A stretch of DNA of 64,000 nt. Source: an uncultured Bacteroidota bacterium. GTDB lineage: Bacteria; Bacteroidota; Bacteroidia; Flavobacteriales; Flavobacteriaceae. The stretch covers positions 1 to 64,000 of the forward strand of contig CAJXVU010000003.1 in assembly GCA_913062555.1 (NCBI GenBank), given 5' to 3'. Position 1 is the first letter of the stretch, and every line of letters begins with the position of its first letter. Below the pieces are notes generated by a model. The model was not told the DNA's origin. It searched no databases and saw only the letters and a list, made by a program, of their open reading frames with translations. Shown piece after piece: positions 9,063 through 18,162 of this stretch. Both the position numbers and the translations under genes were made by a program.

Positions 9063-9132
9063 CAAAAATACGTATTTAAACACAAACACCTACTTCATAA
9101 TACATTTTTTTACGTATTTATACTTAATTTTG
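9063..9132. promoter_or_regulatory. cobA-nirB divergent regulatory region
   Basis: For nirB (plus strand) the order is TACATT (9101-9106), 4 nt, TACGTA (9111-9116), 8 nt, TAATTTTG (9125-9132), nearly the same as at the transporter promoter. For cobA (minus strand) TATTTTTG (9063-9070) partly overlaps a second perfect palindrome, AAATACGTATTT (9066-9077). I infer both genes respond to the same regulator. Confidence 0.6.
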
Positions 9133-9243
9133 TCTCGATGACACAAATTTATTAGGTATGAAATATGCGTTTTTAAACATAAACATTACTAAAATAGTGT
9201 TTAAGAGTCGTATTACATCTGGTCTATAATAAAACACAAGCAC

Positions 9244-11766
9244 ATGAAAACAATCATTATTGTCGGAAATGGAATGGTAGGTTACAAATTTTGTGAAAAA
9301 TTTATAGCTCATGAGGAAAGTAAAAACTTTAAACTGATCGTATTTGGTGAAGAACCAAGACCTGCTTATGATCGTGTTCACTTAAGTGAATTCTTTCAAA
9401 ATGGAGATGCTAAAGCATTAGAAATGGCTCCAAGATCGTGGTATGAATCACATCAAATTGATTTAGTTACAAATGAGCGTGTTACCGACATACACAAAAA
9501 TGAAAAGTTTATTACCACTATAAATGATGTCAATTACAACTACGACTATTTAGTTTTGGCTACAGGGTCAGCACCATTCGTACCACCAATAAAAGGTGTG
9601 GAAAAGGAAGGTGTATTTGTATATAGAACAATAGAAGATCTCGAGGGTATGTTAGCTTATGCAGATAAGATAAAACAAAAGAACCCGAAAGCCAAAGCCG
9701 CAATTTTAGGAGGAGGATTGTTAGGTCTTGAAGCGGGAAAAGCTGTTATGGATATGGGCTTAGAGCCTCATGTTGTAGAATTCGCACCTAAGCTAATGCC
9801 TAGACAACTCGATCTAAGAAGTAGCAAAGTGCTTCAAGTGAAATTAGAATCTTTGGGGATTAATATTCACTTAAATAAAATAACCAGTCAAATATTGGGT
9901 AATGGAGCGATCACTGGAATGGAATTTGGGGAAGAGCCTCATTTGGATGTCGACATGCTAGTCATCTCTGCTGGGATTCGTCCTCGTGATGAATTAGGAA
10001 AAACCTGTGATTTAGACATGGGTGTTCGTGGTGGTATTATCGTAAATAATAAAATGCAAACCTCAGATCCTAATATCTATGCCATTGGAGAAGTCGCACT
10101 TTACAACCAAATGATCTATGGATTGGTTGCGCCTGGCTATGAAATGGCAGATGTTGCTGTGCAACAAATTTTAGGAAGCTCAGAAACATTAATGAGTGCT
10201 GAAATTGACATGTCTACCAAACTAAAATTGATTGGTGTTGATGTCGCAAGTTTTGGAGAACCATTTATGCCTCCAGAGAAAGGGCTCTCTATATTATTTG
10301 AAAATAAAACCAAAAATTTATATAAACGAATCAATGTAAGCCATGATGGTAAAACATTACTCGGCGGAATTTTAGTTGGGGATGCTTCAGACTATAATAT
10401 GTTGCATCAAATTTATTTAAATGACATGACCTTACCTGATAATGTTGAGGATCTCATTCTTGGCTCTCGAGGTGAAGGTGGTAGCTCTGCGTTTGGAAGG
10501 GCAATGGATTTGCCTGACACTGCGCAAATTTGTTCTTGTGAGAATGTTACAAAAGGTCAAATATGCAATGCTATTACAGAAGATAATCATGACAATCTAG
10601 CTGATGTCATTTCATTCACCAAGGCCAGTAGTAGTTGTGGTGGCTGTAAACCAATGGTTACCGATTTAGTTAATCAGACTTTGAAATCTTTAGGTAAAGA
10701 GGTTAAAGACACTATTTGTGAGCATTTCGACTACAATCGTCAGGAGCTATATGGTATTATCAAAATCAAAAAATTAACAACCTTCAATACTGTATTAGAA
10801 CACTGTGGGTTGGGTGATGGATGTGAGACCTGCAAACCTTTAGTTGCATCAATTTTTGCAAGTTTATATAACGATACCGCTAATAAAGAAGATGTCATTC
10901 AGGACACCAATGATAAGTTTCTTGCCAATATTCAACGCAATGGAACCTATTCGGTAGTGCCTAGAATACCAGGCGGAGAAATTACTCCTGATAAATTAAT
11001 TGTTATTGGTGAGGTTGGAAAAAAATACAATTTATACACTAAAATTACCGGTGGACAACGTATTGATCTATTTGGTGCCGAATTAAATGATCTCCCTGCT
11101 ATATGGGAAACATTAATTGATGCAGGATTTGAAAGTGGACATGCATACGGTAAATCACTCCGAACTGTAAAAAGTTGTGTAGGGTCAACTTGGTGCCGAT
11201 TTGGATTGGACGAAAGTGTAAGCTTTGCCATAACTTTAGAAAACAGATATAAAGGACTACGTTCACCACACAAAATAAAGGGAGGTGTCTCTGGATGTAT
11301 CCGTGAGTGTGCCGAAGCTAGAGGTAAAGACTTTGGTGTTATTGCCGTGGAAGGAGGATGGAATTTATATGTTGGTGGAAATGGAGGAGCAACTCCCAAG
11401 CATGCCATATTACTTGCCGAAAAAATAGACAATGAAACCTGCATAAAATACTTGGATAGATTTTTAATGTATTACATCCAAACTGCAGCACCATTAATGC
11501 GAACTGCAGCATGGTTAGACAAACTGGATGGCGGTATTGAACAATTAAAAAAAGTAGTTATTGATGATAGTTTAAATATTGTCGAAGATTTAGAAAAAGA
11601 AATGCAATTTCTCGTTGACGCTTACGAATGTGAATGGAAACAGGCCATTGAGAGCGAAACATCTAAGCAACGATTTAGTCATTTTATAAACTCTGACGAC
11701 AGAGACGATAATTTAATTTTTGTTCCAATGCGAGAACAATCGATTCCTCAACTTTGGGACAAGTAG
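9244..11766 (+). CDS. nirB: nitrite reductase [NAD(P)H], large subunit
   Basis: This 840-residue cytoplasmic enzyme reduces nitrite to ammonium with six electrons from NAD(P)H. Domains in order are an FAD/NAD(P) oxidoreductase at 1-400 (IVGNGMVGYKF, ILGGGLLGLEAG), two BFD-like [2Fe-2S] regions at about 425-475 and 485-540, and a nitrite/sulfite reductase ferredoxin-like plus siroheme domain at 560-800. The siroheme-[4Fe-4S] ligands are C645, C651, C685 and C689 in the expected C-x5-C and C-x3-C pattern. Length and order match NirB of other bacteria. nirD follows after 24 nt. Confidence 0.95.
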   Translation: MKTIIIVGNGMVGYKFCEKFIAHEESKNFKLIVFGEEPRPAYDRVHLSEFFQNGDAKALEMAPRSWYESHQIDLVTNERVTDIHKNEKFITTINDVNYNYDYLVLATGSAPFVPPIKGVEKEGVFVYRTIEDLEGMLAYADKIKQKNPKAKAAILGGGLLGLEAGKAVMDMGLEPHVVEFAPKLMPRQLDLRSSKVLQVKLESLGINIHLNKITSQILGNGAITGMEFGEEPHLDVDMLVISAGIRPRDELGKTCDLDMGVRGGIIVNNKMQTSDPNIYAIGEVALYNQMIYGLVAPGYEMADVAVQQILGSSETLMSAEIDMSTKLKLIGVDVASFGEPFMPPEKGLSILFENKTKNLYKRINVSHDGKTLLGGILVGDASDYNMLHQIYLNDMTLPDNVEDLILGSRGEGGSSAFGRAMDLPDTAQICSCENVTKGQICNAITEDNHDNLADVISFTKASSSCGGCKPMVTDLVNQTLKSLGKEVKDTICEHFDYNRQELYGIIKIKKLTTFNTVLEHCGLGDGCETCKPLVASIFASLYNDTANKEDVIQDTNDKFLANIQRNGTYSVVPRIPGGEITPDKLIVIGEVGKKYNLYTKITGGQRIDLFGAELNDLPAIWETLIDAGFESGHAYGKSLRTVKSCVGSTWCRFGLDESVSFAITLENRYKGLRSPHKIKGGVSGCIRECAEARGKDFGVIAVEGGWNLYVGGNGGATPKHAILLAEKIDNETCIKYLDRFLMYYIQTAAPLMRTAAWLDKLDGGIEQLKKVVIDDSLNIVEDLEKEMQFLVDAYECEWKQAIESETSKQRFSHFINSDDRDDNLIFVPMREQSIPQLWDK

Positions 11767-11790
11767 AATTAGAATTTAATACTATAAAAT

Positions 11791-12168
11791 ATGGACAAAT
11801 TACTTTCAAAATACAAGACCACAGCTATTGACAATGTAACATTGTGGTTTAAAGCAGCGCCAATTGCATCGTTTCCAGAAAACGGTGGTGCATGTATAAA
11901 ATATAGGGACAAACAAATTGCAATATTTAATTATAAACGTAAGGATACCTGGTATGCTTGTCAAAATGCATGCCCACACAAACTAGAAATGGTATTATCT
12001 CGTGGTATGCTTGGTGATGATCAAGGAATTCCTAAAATTGCCTGTCCTATGCACAAAAAAACATTCTCATTAGAAAATGGAGAGAACCTCAATGGAGATT
12101 TAGATCCTATTGCAACATATCCTGTGAAAATTGAAAATGACTTTGTCTATATAGGATTTTCTGAGTAA
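11791..12168 (+). CDS. nirD: nitrite reductase, Rieske-type small subunit
   Basis: This 125-residue partner of NirB has a Rieske-like [2Fe-2S] fold with both C-x-H pairs intact (ACPHKLE and ACPMHKK). A proper cluster is therefore predicted, unlike some NirD proteins that have lost their ligands. The spacing between the two pairs is longer than in short NirD forms because of a loop (LGDDQGIPK). Its position directly after nirB supports the assignment. Confidence 0.9.
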   Translation: MDKLLSKYKTTAIDNVTLWFKAAPIASFPENGGACIKYRDKQIAIFNYKRKDTWYACQNACPHKLEMVLSRGMLGDDQGIPKIACPMHKKTFSLENGENLNGDLDPIATYPVKIENDFVYIGFSE

Positions 12169-12198
12169 ATTTGGTTATAATCCTAAAAACACAGTCTG

Positions 12199-12780
12199 GT
12201 GAGCACAATATTCGATAAAGCAATTCAGTTATTTGACGCTGCAAATTCAGAAGATCCTTTTGAAGAGTCTGCACATGGTAAAACCTATCCAAAGGAATTA
12301 CTATATGCACAACGTATGAGTGCCAAACTCGACGATTTTGAACCAAATGCTTCGGAAGCGGTTCAACTCACAGTGCGTTGTCAGCATATATGCCGGTGGG
12401 AAATCCCAAGAGATTCTTATGAAATGAATCGTAAGGGGTATTTGACATGGCGTAGAGATTTAGCTAAGTTCCATGCCAATAAAGCCTCTAAAATATTAAA
12501 AGAGGTTGGCTATGATGATGCGATGATTGAAAAGGTGACCTTTTTACTTCAAAAAAAGCAACTCAAAAAAAATGAAGAAACACAGCTTTTAGAAGATGTT
12601 ATTTGTTTGGTGTTTTTAGAATTCTATTTCGAAAAATTCGCTCAAAAATATTCAGAAGAAAAACTCATTGATATCGTACAGAAAACATGGGCTAAAATGT
12701 CTAATAAGAGTCATGATGCAGCATTAAAGTTAGAGTTTTCAGAATTCTCATCAAATCTAATTCAAAAAGCCTTAGCCTAA
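12199..12780 (+). CDS. DUF4202 family protein in nitrite reductase operon
   Basis: This 193-residue protein of unknown function matches my recollection of DUF4202, which is often found beside nitrate/nitrite genes. The frame opens at GTG 12199 (MSTIFDKAIQLFDAANSEDP when read as Met), and no ATG precedes the conserved N-terminus. It is helical, with a histidine-rich centre (TVRCQHICRWEIPR, then a later LEDVICLVFLEF), which recalls an HD-like fold. It lies 30 nt after nirD and 31 nt before the kinase, in the same transcription unit. A role in sensing or metabolism of nitrogen compounds is only inferred. Confidence 0.8.
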   Translation: MSTIFDKAIQLFDAANSEDPFEESAHGKTYPKELLYAQRMSAKLDDFEPNASEAVQLTVRCQHICRWEIPRDSYEMNRKGYLTWRRDLAKFHANKASKILKEVGYDDAMIEKVTFLLQKKQLKKNEETQLLEDVICLVFLEFYFEKFAQKYSEEKLIDIVQKTWAKMSNKSHDAALKLEFSEFSSNLIQKALA

Positions 12781-12811
12781 GGAATGCTAAAAAAAAATTT
12801 GAATTTCTCAA

Positions 12812-14179
12812 ATGACAAAACCAATTGAACATCACCATCAGGAATTTGAAAGCTTCAAAAATGCTCAACACATTTTTCTGATTGCATGTATCGCTGTAAG
12901 TCTTGTTTTAATACTATTTTATCTAATTTTTAAAGATGAAATCGAGAAATATAGTTGGTTGAATTCTGTTTTTATTATTATTCCTTTGATTTTATTTTCA
13001 GCTTTTCTAGTGTTCAAAAAAAGAGTGACACATATTACCGAACAAATCAATATTTCAAACACCACAAAACAAGAGGCGTTACATAAGGTGAATACTTTAA
13101 ATGAATTGTACGTCTCCAAAGAGGCGTCACTTCTAGAGCTTCAGGAATTGAATTATGCGATTGACAATGCTGCTCTTTTTGTAAGTACCAATGCTGATGG
13201 AAATGCCATGAATATGAGCAAAAAGTTCCAGAAACTCTTAGGACTCACACCTAGTAAAATAAATGGTCCCGTGGAAAACCTCTTAGCTACAGATGAAGGT
13301 CAGCGTATTTACTTAAAATCTTTGATTCAGCAACGAAAAAGAATTAATACAGAGGCTTTTGAAATTTCTACAGAGGACGGGACAAATATATGGTTGGAAT
13401 TTTCATTAATTCCTTTAAGCAGAATAAGTCTAGAGCAAAAAACCTTAATTCTATGTTCAAATGTGAGCAAAAGAAAACAGAATGAAATTGAACTAAAAAA
13501 AATATCAAAAGAAAAGTACAAAGAGAAAATACAGCTCCAACAAACTATTTCAAGTAAAATTATTGAGGCTCAGGAGGAAGAGCGTAAACGTATCGCCAAA
13601 GATATCCATGATGGGATTGGTCAAATGTTAACGGCACTTAAGTTCAATGTAGAGGGCATTAATATTAATAACGCCGAAACTGCAGCAATAAAAATTGAAG
13701 ACTTAAAAAATTTATCGAAAGAATTAATTCAAGGTGTGAGAATGGCAACTTTCAATTTAACACCTCCTGAATTGACAGATCACGGTATTGCTTCCGCCTT
13801 GCAAACATTAACATCTAAACTGGCAACCCTTACTAACAAAACTATCCTTTTCGAAAATGCTTCGAATTTTAATGGTCGTTTCGATTCCCTTACGGAGATC
13901 AACTTATATCGTATTAGTCAGGAAGCTGTAAATAATGCCATTAAATATGCAGATTCAAACTTTATTTTGGTCAAAATAAATAACAGTGATCAACTCTTAA
14001 GCATCTCAATTGAAGACGATGGTAAGGGCTTCGATGTACAAGAAAAGTCAAAACCAAAGACTAAAGGAATGGGGCTTTTATTCATGGAAGAGCGTATCAA
14101 ATATATTAATGGACGGCTTTTTATTAATTCAGAAAAAGATAGCGGAACAAAGATTACTATCAATGCTCCAATTTCTTAA
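12812..14179 (+). CDS. sensor histidine kinase (HisKA_3, PAS), probable nitrate-pathway sensor
   Basis: This 455-residue inner-membrane kinase has two transmembrane helices at about 18-39 and 50-68 and a short coiled coil. A PAS-like domain lies at about 110-225 and a HisKA_3 dimerisation region follows with phospho-acceptor H266 ([12 protein letters not shown]). The C-terminus is an HATPase with [10 protein letters not shown] (N box), DDGKGFD and [10 protein letters not shown] (G boxes). There is almost no periplasmic loop, so the signal is probably cytoplasmic or membrane-borne. Together with the NarL-type regulator at 6039-6707 it probably forms one split two-component system. Confidence 0.85.
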   Translation: MTKPIEHHHQEFESFKNAQHIFLIACIAVSLVLILFYLIFKDEIEKYSWLNSVFIIIPLILFSAFLVFKKRVTHITEQINISNTTKQEALHKVNTLNELYVSKEASLLELQELNYAIDNAALFVSTNADGNAMNMSKKFQKLLGLTPSKINGPVENLLATDEGQRIYLKSLIQQRKRINTEAFEISTEDGTNIWLEFSLIPLSRISLEQKTLILCSNVSKRKQNEIELKKISKEKYKEKIQLQQTISSKIIEAQEEERKRIAKDIHDGIGQMLTALKFNVEGININNAETAAIKIEDLKNLSKELIQGVRMATFNLTPPELTDHGIASALQTLTSKLATLTNKTILFENASNFNGRFDSLTEINLYRISQEAVNNAIKYADSNFILVKINNSDQLLSISIEDDGKGFDVQEKSKPKTKGMGLLFMEERIKYINGRLFINSEKDSGTKITINAPIS

Positions 14180-14199
14180 AAACATTTAGCTCAACTATG

Positions 14200-14230
14200 T
14201 TGTATAACTATGGCATTTCTAATATCTTTG
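14200..14230 (+). promoter_or_regulatory. promoter of thrS-infC-rpmI-rplT
   Basis: TTG (14200-14202), a 20-nt spacer and TATCTTTG (14223-14230) match the Bacteroidota consensus. It lies 22 nt upstream of the thrS start. Confidence 0.7.
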
Positions 14231-14252
14231 CGTCTAAATTTTTTAGAACACT

Positions 14253-16199
14253 ATGATTAAGATTACTTTACCAGACGGTAGTATTAGAACCTACGATAAT
14301 AGCCTTACAGCAATGGATGTTGCGAAAGATATTAGTGAAGGTTTTGCACGGAATGTAATTTCGGCAAAATTCAACGACACAACTATTGAAACCGCTACGT
14401 TGTTAACCACCGATGGTAATTTAACCTTATATACTTGGAAGAATGATGAAGGAAAAAAGGCTTTTTGGCATTCTTCTGCACATGTTTTAGCTCAGGCTCT
14501 TGAAGAGTTATATCCTGGAATTAAATTAACTATTGGCCCCGCTATAGAGAATGGTTTTTATTATGATGTTGATTTTGGAAAGCATACTATTTCTGAAAAC
14601 GATTTAAAAACTATTGAAGATAAAATGATTACCATTTCTCGTGAAAAGCATGATTTTAGCTTAAGAGAGATTTCTAAGGCTGATGCACTTTCATATTATC
14701 AAGAACAAAACAACGAATATAAAGTTGAATTAATTGAGAATCTTGAAGATGGTACTATTTCATTTTGTGACCATGCTACTTTTACCGATTTATGCCGTGG
14801 TGGGCATATACCAAATACTGGCATTATTAAAGCCGTTAAGTTATTAAGCGTTGCCGGTGCTTATTGGAGAGGTGACGAAACAAAAACACAACTCACTCGA
14901 ATTTATGGAATCTCGTTCCCTAAACAAAAAGAATTAAAAGAATATCTAGAATTGCTTGAAGAAGCAAAAAAACGTGACCACAGAAAATTAGGTAAAGAGC
15001 TAGAGTTCTTTACATTTTCCAAAAAAGTTGGTCAAGGACTACCATTATGGCTTCCAAAAGGAACTGCTCTGCGTCATCGCTTAGAAGATTTTTTAAAGAA
15101 AGCACAGACAACAGCGGGTTACGAAATGGTAATTTCTCCACATATTGGTCAGAAGGAACTTTATGTAACATCTGGTCATTATGAAAAATATGGTGAGGAT
15201 AGTTTTCAACCTATAAAAACTCCAAAAATGGATGAGGAGTTTTTACTAAAACCCATGAACTGCCCACACCACTGTGAGATATATAATTTCAAGCCATATT
15301 CTTATAAGGAACTTCCAAAACGTTTTGCCGAATTTGGAACCGTTTATAGATATGAGCAAAGTGGCGAATTGCATGGGATGACTCGTGTACGTTGCTTTAC
15401 TCAGGACGACGCACATATATTCTGCACACCAGACCAATTAGATTCGGAATTTGAAGCAGTTATTGATTTGGTTGAGTATGTGTTTACATCTCTTGGATTT
15501 GAAAATTATTCAACACAAGTATCTTTAAGAGATCCTAACAATCCATCTAAATACATTGGATCAGATGAGAATTGGGAAAAAGCCGAAAATGCAATCTTAA
15601 AAGCTGTTAAAAGAAAAGGGATGGATTATGTCGTTGAAACTGGTGAAGCTGCTTTTTACGGTCCAAAACTTGACTTTATGGTTAAGGATGCCTTAGGCAG
15701 AAGTTGGCAATTAGGTACCATCCAGGTAGATTACAACCTTCCAGAACGTTTTGATCTCACATATAAAGGCAGTGATAATGAGCTACACCGTCCGGTTATG
15801 ATACACCGTGCACCATTTGGAAGTATGGAGCGTTTTATAGCAATATTATTAGAACATACCGGGGGTAATTTCCCACTATGGTTAATGCCTGAACAAGTAA
15901 TTATATTATCTATTAGTGAGAAATATGAAAAATACGCGAAAAATGTTTTAAATTTGCTAGAAAATCACGAAATTCGCGCCCTTATAGATAATAGAAATGA
16001 AACTATGGGTAAAAAAATTCGGGAAGCCGAAATGAAAAAGATCCCATATATGATTATTGTCGGTGAGAATGAAGAGAACGAAAACAAGATAAGTATACGT
16101 CAACATGGTGGTGAAGATCTAGGCATGTTAAGTATTGAAGAGTTTTCAATTATTATTGAAACAGAAGTAAATAGAACTTTAAAAAAGTTTAACGTTTAA
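14253..16199 (+). CDS. thrS: threonine--tRNA ligase
   Basis: This 648-residue cytoplasmic class II aminoacyl-tRNA synthetase charges tRNA-Thr. The N-terminal TGS domain spans 1-60. The editing domain has HSSAHVLAQ and the conserved [10 protein letters not shown] zinc/editing stretch. The catalytic core has motif 2 ([20 protein letters not shown]), a zinc-binding MNCPHH, and motif 3 ([11 protein letters not shown]). The anticodon-binding domain is at 550-648. Full length and no missing motif. It heads the translation operon with infC, rpmI and rplT, the conserved bacterial order. Confidence 0.97.
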   Translation: MIKITLPDGSIRTYDNSLTAMDVAKDISEGFARNVISAKFNDTTIETATLLTTDGNLTLYTWKNDEGKKAFWHSSAHVLAQALEELYPGIKLTIGPAIENGFYYDVDFGKHTISENDLKTIEDKMITISREKHDFSLREISKADALSYYQEQNNEYKVELIENLEDGTISFCDHATFTDLCRGGHIPNTGIIKAVKLLSVAGAYWRGDETKTQLTRIYGISFPKQKELKEYLELLEEAKKRDHRKLGKELEFFTFSKKVGQGLPLWLPKGTALRHRLEDFLKKAQTTAGYEMVISPHIGQKELYVTSGHYEKYGEDSFQPIKTPKMDEEFLLKPMNCPHHCEIYNFKPYSYKELPKRFAEFGTVYRYEQSGELHGMTRVRCFTQDDAHIFCTPDQLDSEFEAVIDLVEYVFTSLGFENYSTQVSLRDPNNPSKYIGSDENWEKAENAILKAVKRKGMDYVVETGEAAFYGPKLDFMVKDALGRSWQLGTIQVDYNLPERFDLTYKGSDNELHRPVMIHRAPFGSMERFIAILLEHTGGNFPLWLMPEQVIILSISEKYEKYAKNVLNLLENHEIRALIDNRNETMGKKIREAEMKKIPYMIIVGENEENENKISIRQHGGEDLGMLSIEEFSIIIETEVNRTLKKFNV

Positions 16200-16215
16200 T
16201 TTAAATTATAGAGTC

Positions 16216-16773
16216 ATAGCAATACGTAGAAGAAGAAATAGGGGACCAGCAAGAATAATTAAAGAAGATCAACATAGAATTAACTCTAAAATTAGAGCTG
16301 ATGAAGTTAGGTTAGTTGGTGAAAATATAGAGGTTGGGGTTTACCCAACAAGAAAAGCTTTAGAAATGGCTGATGAACAAGGTTTAGATCTTGTAGAAAT
16401 TTCACCAAAAGCAGTGCCTCCTGTTTGTAAAATCATGGACTATAAAAAGTTTCTTTACGAACAAAAGAAACGGGATAAGGCTCTTAAATCTAAAGCGACT
16501 AAAGTAATTGTTAAAGAGATTCGTTTTGGTCCACAAACCGATGATCACGATTATGAATTTAAAAAGAAACACGCTGAAAAGTTCTTAAGAGATGGTGCAA
16601 AGCTAAAAGCATTTGTATTCTTTAAAGGACGTTCAATTATTTTTAAAGAACAAGGACAAATTTTATTATTGCGTTTAGCACAAGATTTGGAAGAGTTTGG
16701 AAAAGTTGAACAAATGCCTAAGTTAGAAGGTAAGCGAATGATTATGTTTATTGCTCCTAAAAAGGGTAAATAG
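16216..16773 (+). CDS. infC: translation initiation factor IF-3 (non-standard ATA start)
   Basis: IF-3 binds the 30S subunit and checks start codons. The first in-frame ATG (16366) would remove about 50 conserved residues of the N-terminal domain. The frame stays open upstream and encodes [10 protein letters not shown] and [15 protein letters not shown], the expected IF-3 N-terminus. The best start is ATA at 16216, directly before GCA ATA CGT AGA, giving 185 residues. No ATG, GTG or TTG lies at that point. Rare AUU or AUA starts on infC are known to allow autoregulation because IF-3 rejects them. The C-terminal domain ([17 protein letters not shown]) is complete. The start is inferred; the gene identity is secure. 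Confidence 0.9.
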   Translation: MAIRRRRNRGPARIIKEDQHRINSKIRADEVRLVGENIEVGVYPTRKALEMADEQGLDLVEISPKAVPPVCKIMDYKKFLYEQKKRDKALKSKATKVIVKEIRFGPQTDDHDYEFKKKHAEKFLRDGAKLKAFVFFKGRSIIFKEQGQILLLRLAQDLEEFGKVEQMPKLEGKRMIMFIAPKKGK

Positions 16774-16822
16774 GGATAAAATAAAGAAGAATAAGCGAAG
16801 TAAATTAAATAAAAGGAGAACA

Positions 16823-17020
16823 ATGCCTAAAATGAAAACCAAATCTAGTGCCAAAAAACGATTTAAGTTGACTGGCTCTGGAAAAATCAAGAGAAAACAC
16901 GCTTTTAAAAGTCACATTTTAACAAAGAAGTCTAAAAAGCGTAAGTTAGCATTAACTCACAGTACTTTAGTACATGAGAATGATGTCGCTAACATTAAAC
17001 AACAATTACGTTTAAAGTAA
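16823..17020 (+). CDS. rpmI: 50S ribosomal protein L35
   Basis: This 65-residue basic protein begins [18 protein letters not shown] and ends LRLK, the usual L35 length. An in-frame upstream extension exists, but the ATG at 16823 follows an AGGAGA sequence at a normal distance and matches the family start. It lies between infC and rplT in the conserved order. Confidence 0.96.
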   Translation: MPKMKTKSSAKKRFKLTGSGKIKRKHAFKSHILTKKSKKRKLALTHSTLVHENDVANIKQQLRLK

Positions 17021-17111
17021 TTAACGTTTAGGTTAAATAATTTATAAACCATGGAGTTAGGCATTCAAGTGTCAAGTAATTGACCGCCTACTACAAAAAA
17101 ACAATTAAGAA

Positions 17112-17456
17112 ATGCCAAGATCAGTAAATTCAGTAGCAAAGAGAGCCAGAAGAAAAAAGGTTCTTAAGCAAGCAAAAGGTTACTTTGGACGTCGTAAAAA
17201 CGTTTGGACAGTAGCAAAAAATGCGGTTGATAAAGCGATGCAATACTCGTACAGAGACCGAAGAAACAAAAAGAGAACATTCCGTGCATTATGGATCACG
17301 CGTATTAACGCAGGAGCTAGACAACATGGACTTTCTTATTCTCAATTCATGGGGAAATTAAAAGCTAATAATATCGAATTAAACCGTAAGGTTTTAGCCG
17401 ATTTAGCAATGAATAACCCTAATGCTTTTAAAGCAATTGTAGATAAAGTAAACTAA
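17112..17456 (+). CDS. rplT: 50S ribosomal protein L20
   Basis: This 114-residue protein begins [19 protein letters not shown] and carries the central [17 protein letters not shown] and [13 protein letters not shown] stretches typical of L20, an early assembly protein of the 50S subunit. The 91-nt gap from rpmI includes a small GTCAA-GTAA-TTGAC hairpin. Its role is unknown; L20 autoregulation on the mRNA is known in other phyla. Confidence 0.97.
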   Translation: MPRSVNSVAKRARRKKVLKQAKGYFGRRKNVWTVAKNAVDKAMQYSYRDRRNKKRTFRALWITRINAGARQHGLSYSQFMGKLKANNIELNRKVLADLAMNNPNAFKAIVDKVN

Positions 17457-17494
17457 GGCGTTTCGCCTATTGTATAACAATATTTCGCTTATTT

Positions 17495-17526
17495 AAAATC
17501 CGATTCTTATGAATCGGATTTTTTTG
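17495..17526 (+). terminator. terminator of the thrS-rplT operon
   Basis: A 12-bp stem (17495-17506 with 17511-17522) around the loop TTAT is followed by a T-run. It is a classic intrinsic terminator 39 nt after the rplT stop. Confidence 0.9.
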
Positions 17527-17919
17527 TTTTAAACCTTTATCCTAAATCCTTTCTATATTCATATCCATTCAAATTTTATCACTAGCCTCTTAATACAGAA
17601 GGAAAATAAAAATTAATTATTTTATAGATTTCAACAATTGAAGCTACTCACCATAAGGCCAGAACACCATTCTATTAATTGAATTTAAAGCATAACGCAT
17701 TCCCTTGGTATGACCAAAGTTGAAACATTACCCGGGAAATTTATGGATGTTATTAGCCTAATCAATAATAGGAAAATATTGGCACTACAATTTGTAGCCT
17801 CTAAAGTTCAATTAATTGAAATTAGAACCTGAAGAAATTATTAGGTTATTTTGATTTAGATTAGGAAGCATAAAAAATGTATCAATAAAAATAATGGTTT
17901 TTAATATCTCAAAGAAATA
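17527..17919. other. non-coding gap entering the accessory region
   Basis: This AT-rich sequence lacks a convincing gene. A 40-codon frame at 17710-17832 has no recognisable features. Two copies of ATTAATTGAA occur near 17675 and 17815. The gap marks the boundary between the conserved ribosomal operon and the accessory cluster. No att site, IS end or tRNA was seen. Confidence 0.4.
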
Positions 17920-18060
17920 TTAATTTCCTGTTTTTTTATCGATTGAAGACCCTTTTTCAACGACAACTCTGTTCCCTGTTTTTTTATCAATTGAAGATCC
18001 TTTTTCAACTACTTCACCACTTTCACTTGTGGTTTCCTCGTTACCCGTTTGATTAGACAT
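17920..18060 (-). CDS. 46-residue repeat peptide, function unknown
   Basis: This small hydrophilic protein starts at ATG 18058-18060. After a Ser/Thr/Glu-rich lead (residues 1-16) the same 14 residues, VVEKGSSIDKKTGN, occur twice, at 17-30 and 33-46, ending exactly at the stop. The two DNA copies differ at five positions within the repeat codons, all of them silent (GGA/GGG, ATT/ATC, GGG/GGA, AAC/AAT, GTA/GTC). That is strong evidence of translation and selection on the peptide. There is no signal peptide or membrane helix. It is divergent from the TolB-like/TPR gene across 102 bp. I do not recognise a family. Confidence 0.7.
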   Translation of the reverse strand: MSNQTGNEETTSESGEVVEKGSSIDKKTGNRVVVEKGSSIDKKTGN

Positions 18061-18162
18061 AATATTTTCTTTTTTAAATTAAGCTCTATATTAGTAAAAA
18101 TAAGTAACTTAACCAAATATTCCCCTCTAACCTATACAACGTTAAATCCCTTAAGACGCTGA

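Noticed and set aside
10947-11444. 165-codon open frame on the minus strand inside nirB
   Set aside because: It lies wholly within the siroheme domain of nirB. Its Pro/Ser-rich composition is typical of an antisense shadow, and it has no start context or neighbour.
17710-17832. 40-codon plus-strand frame in the gap after rplT
   Set aside because: It has no promoter, no family resemblance and no repeat or codon evidence such as supports the peptide at 17920-18060.
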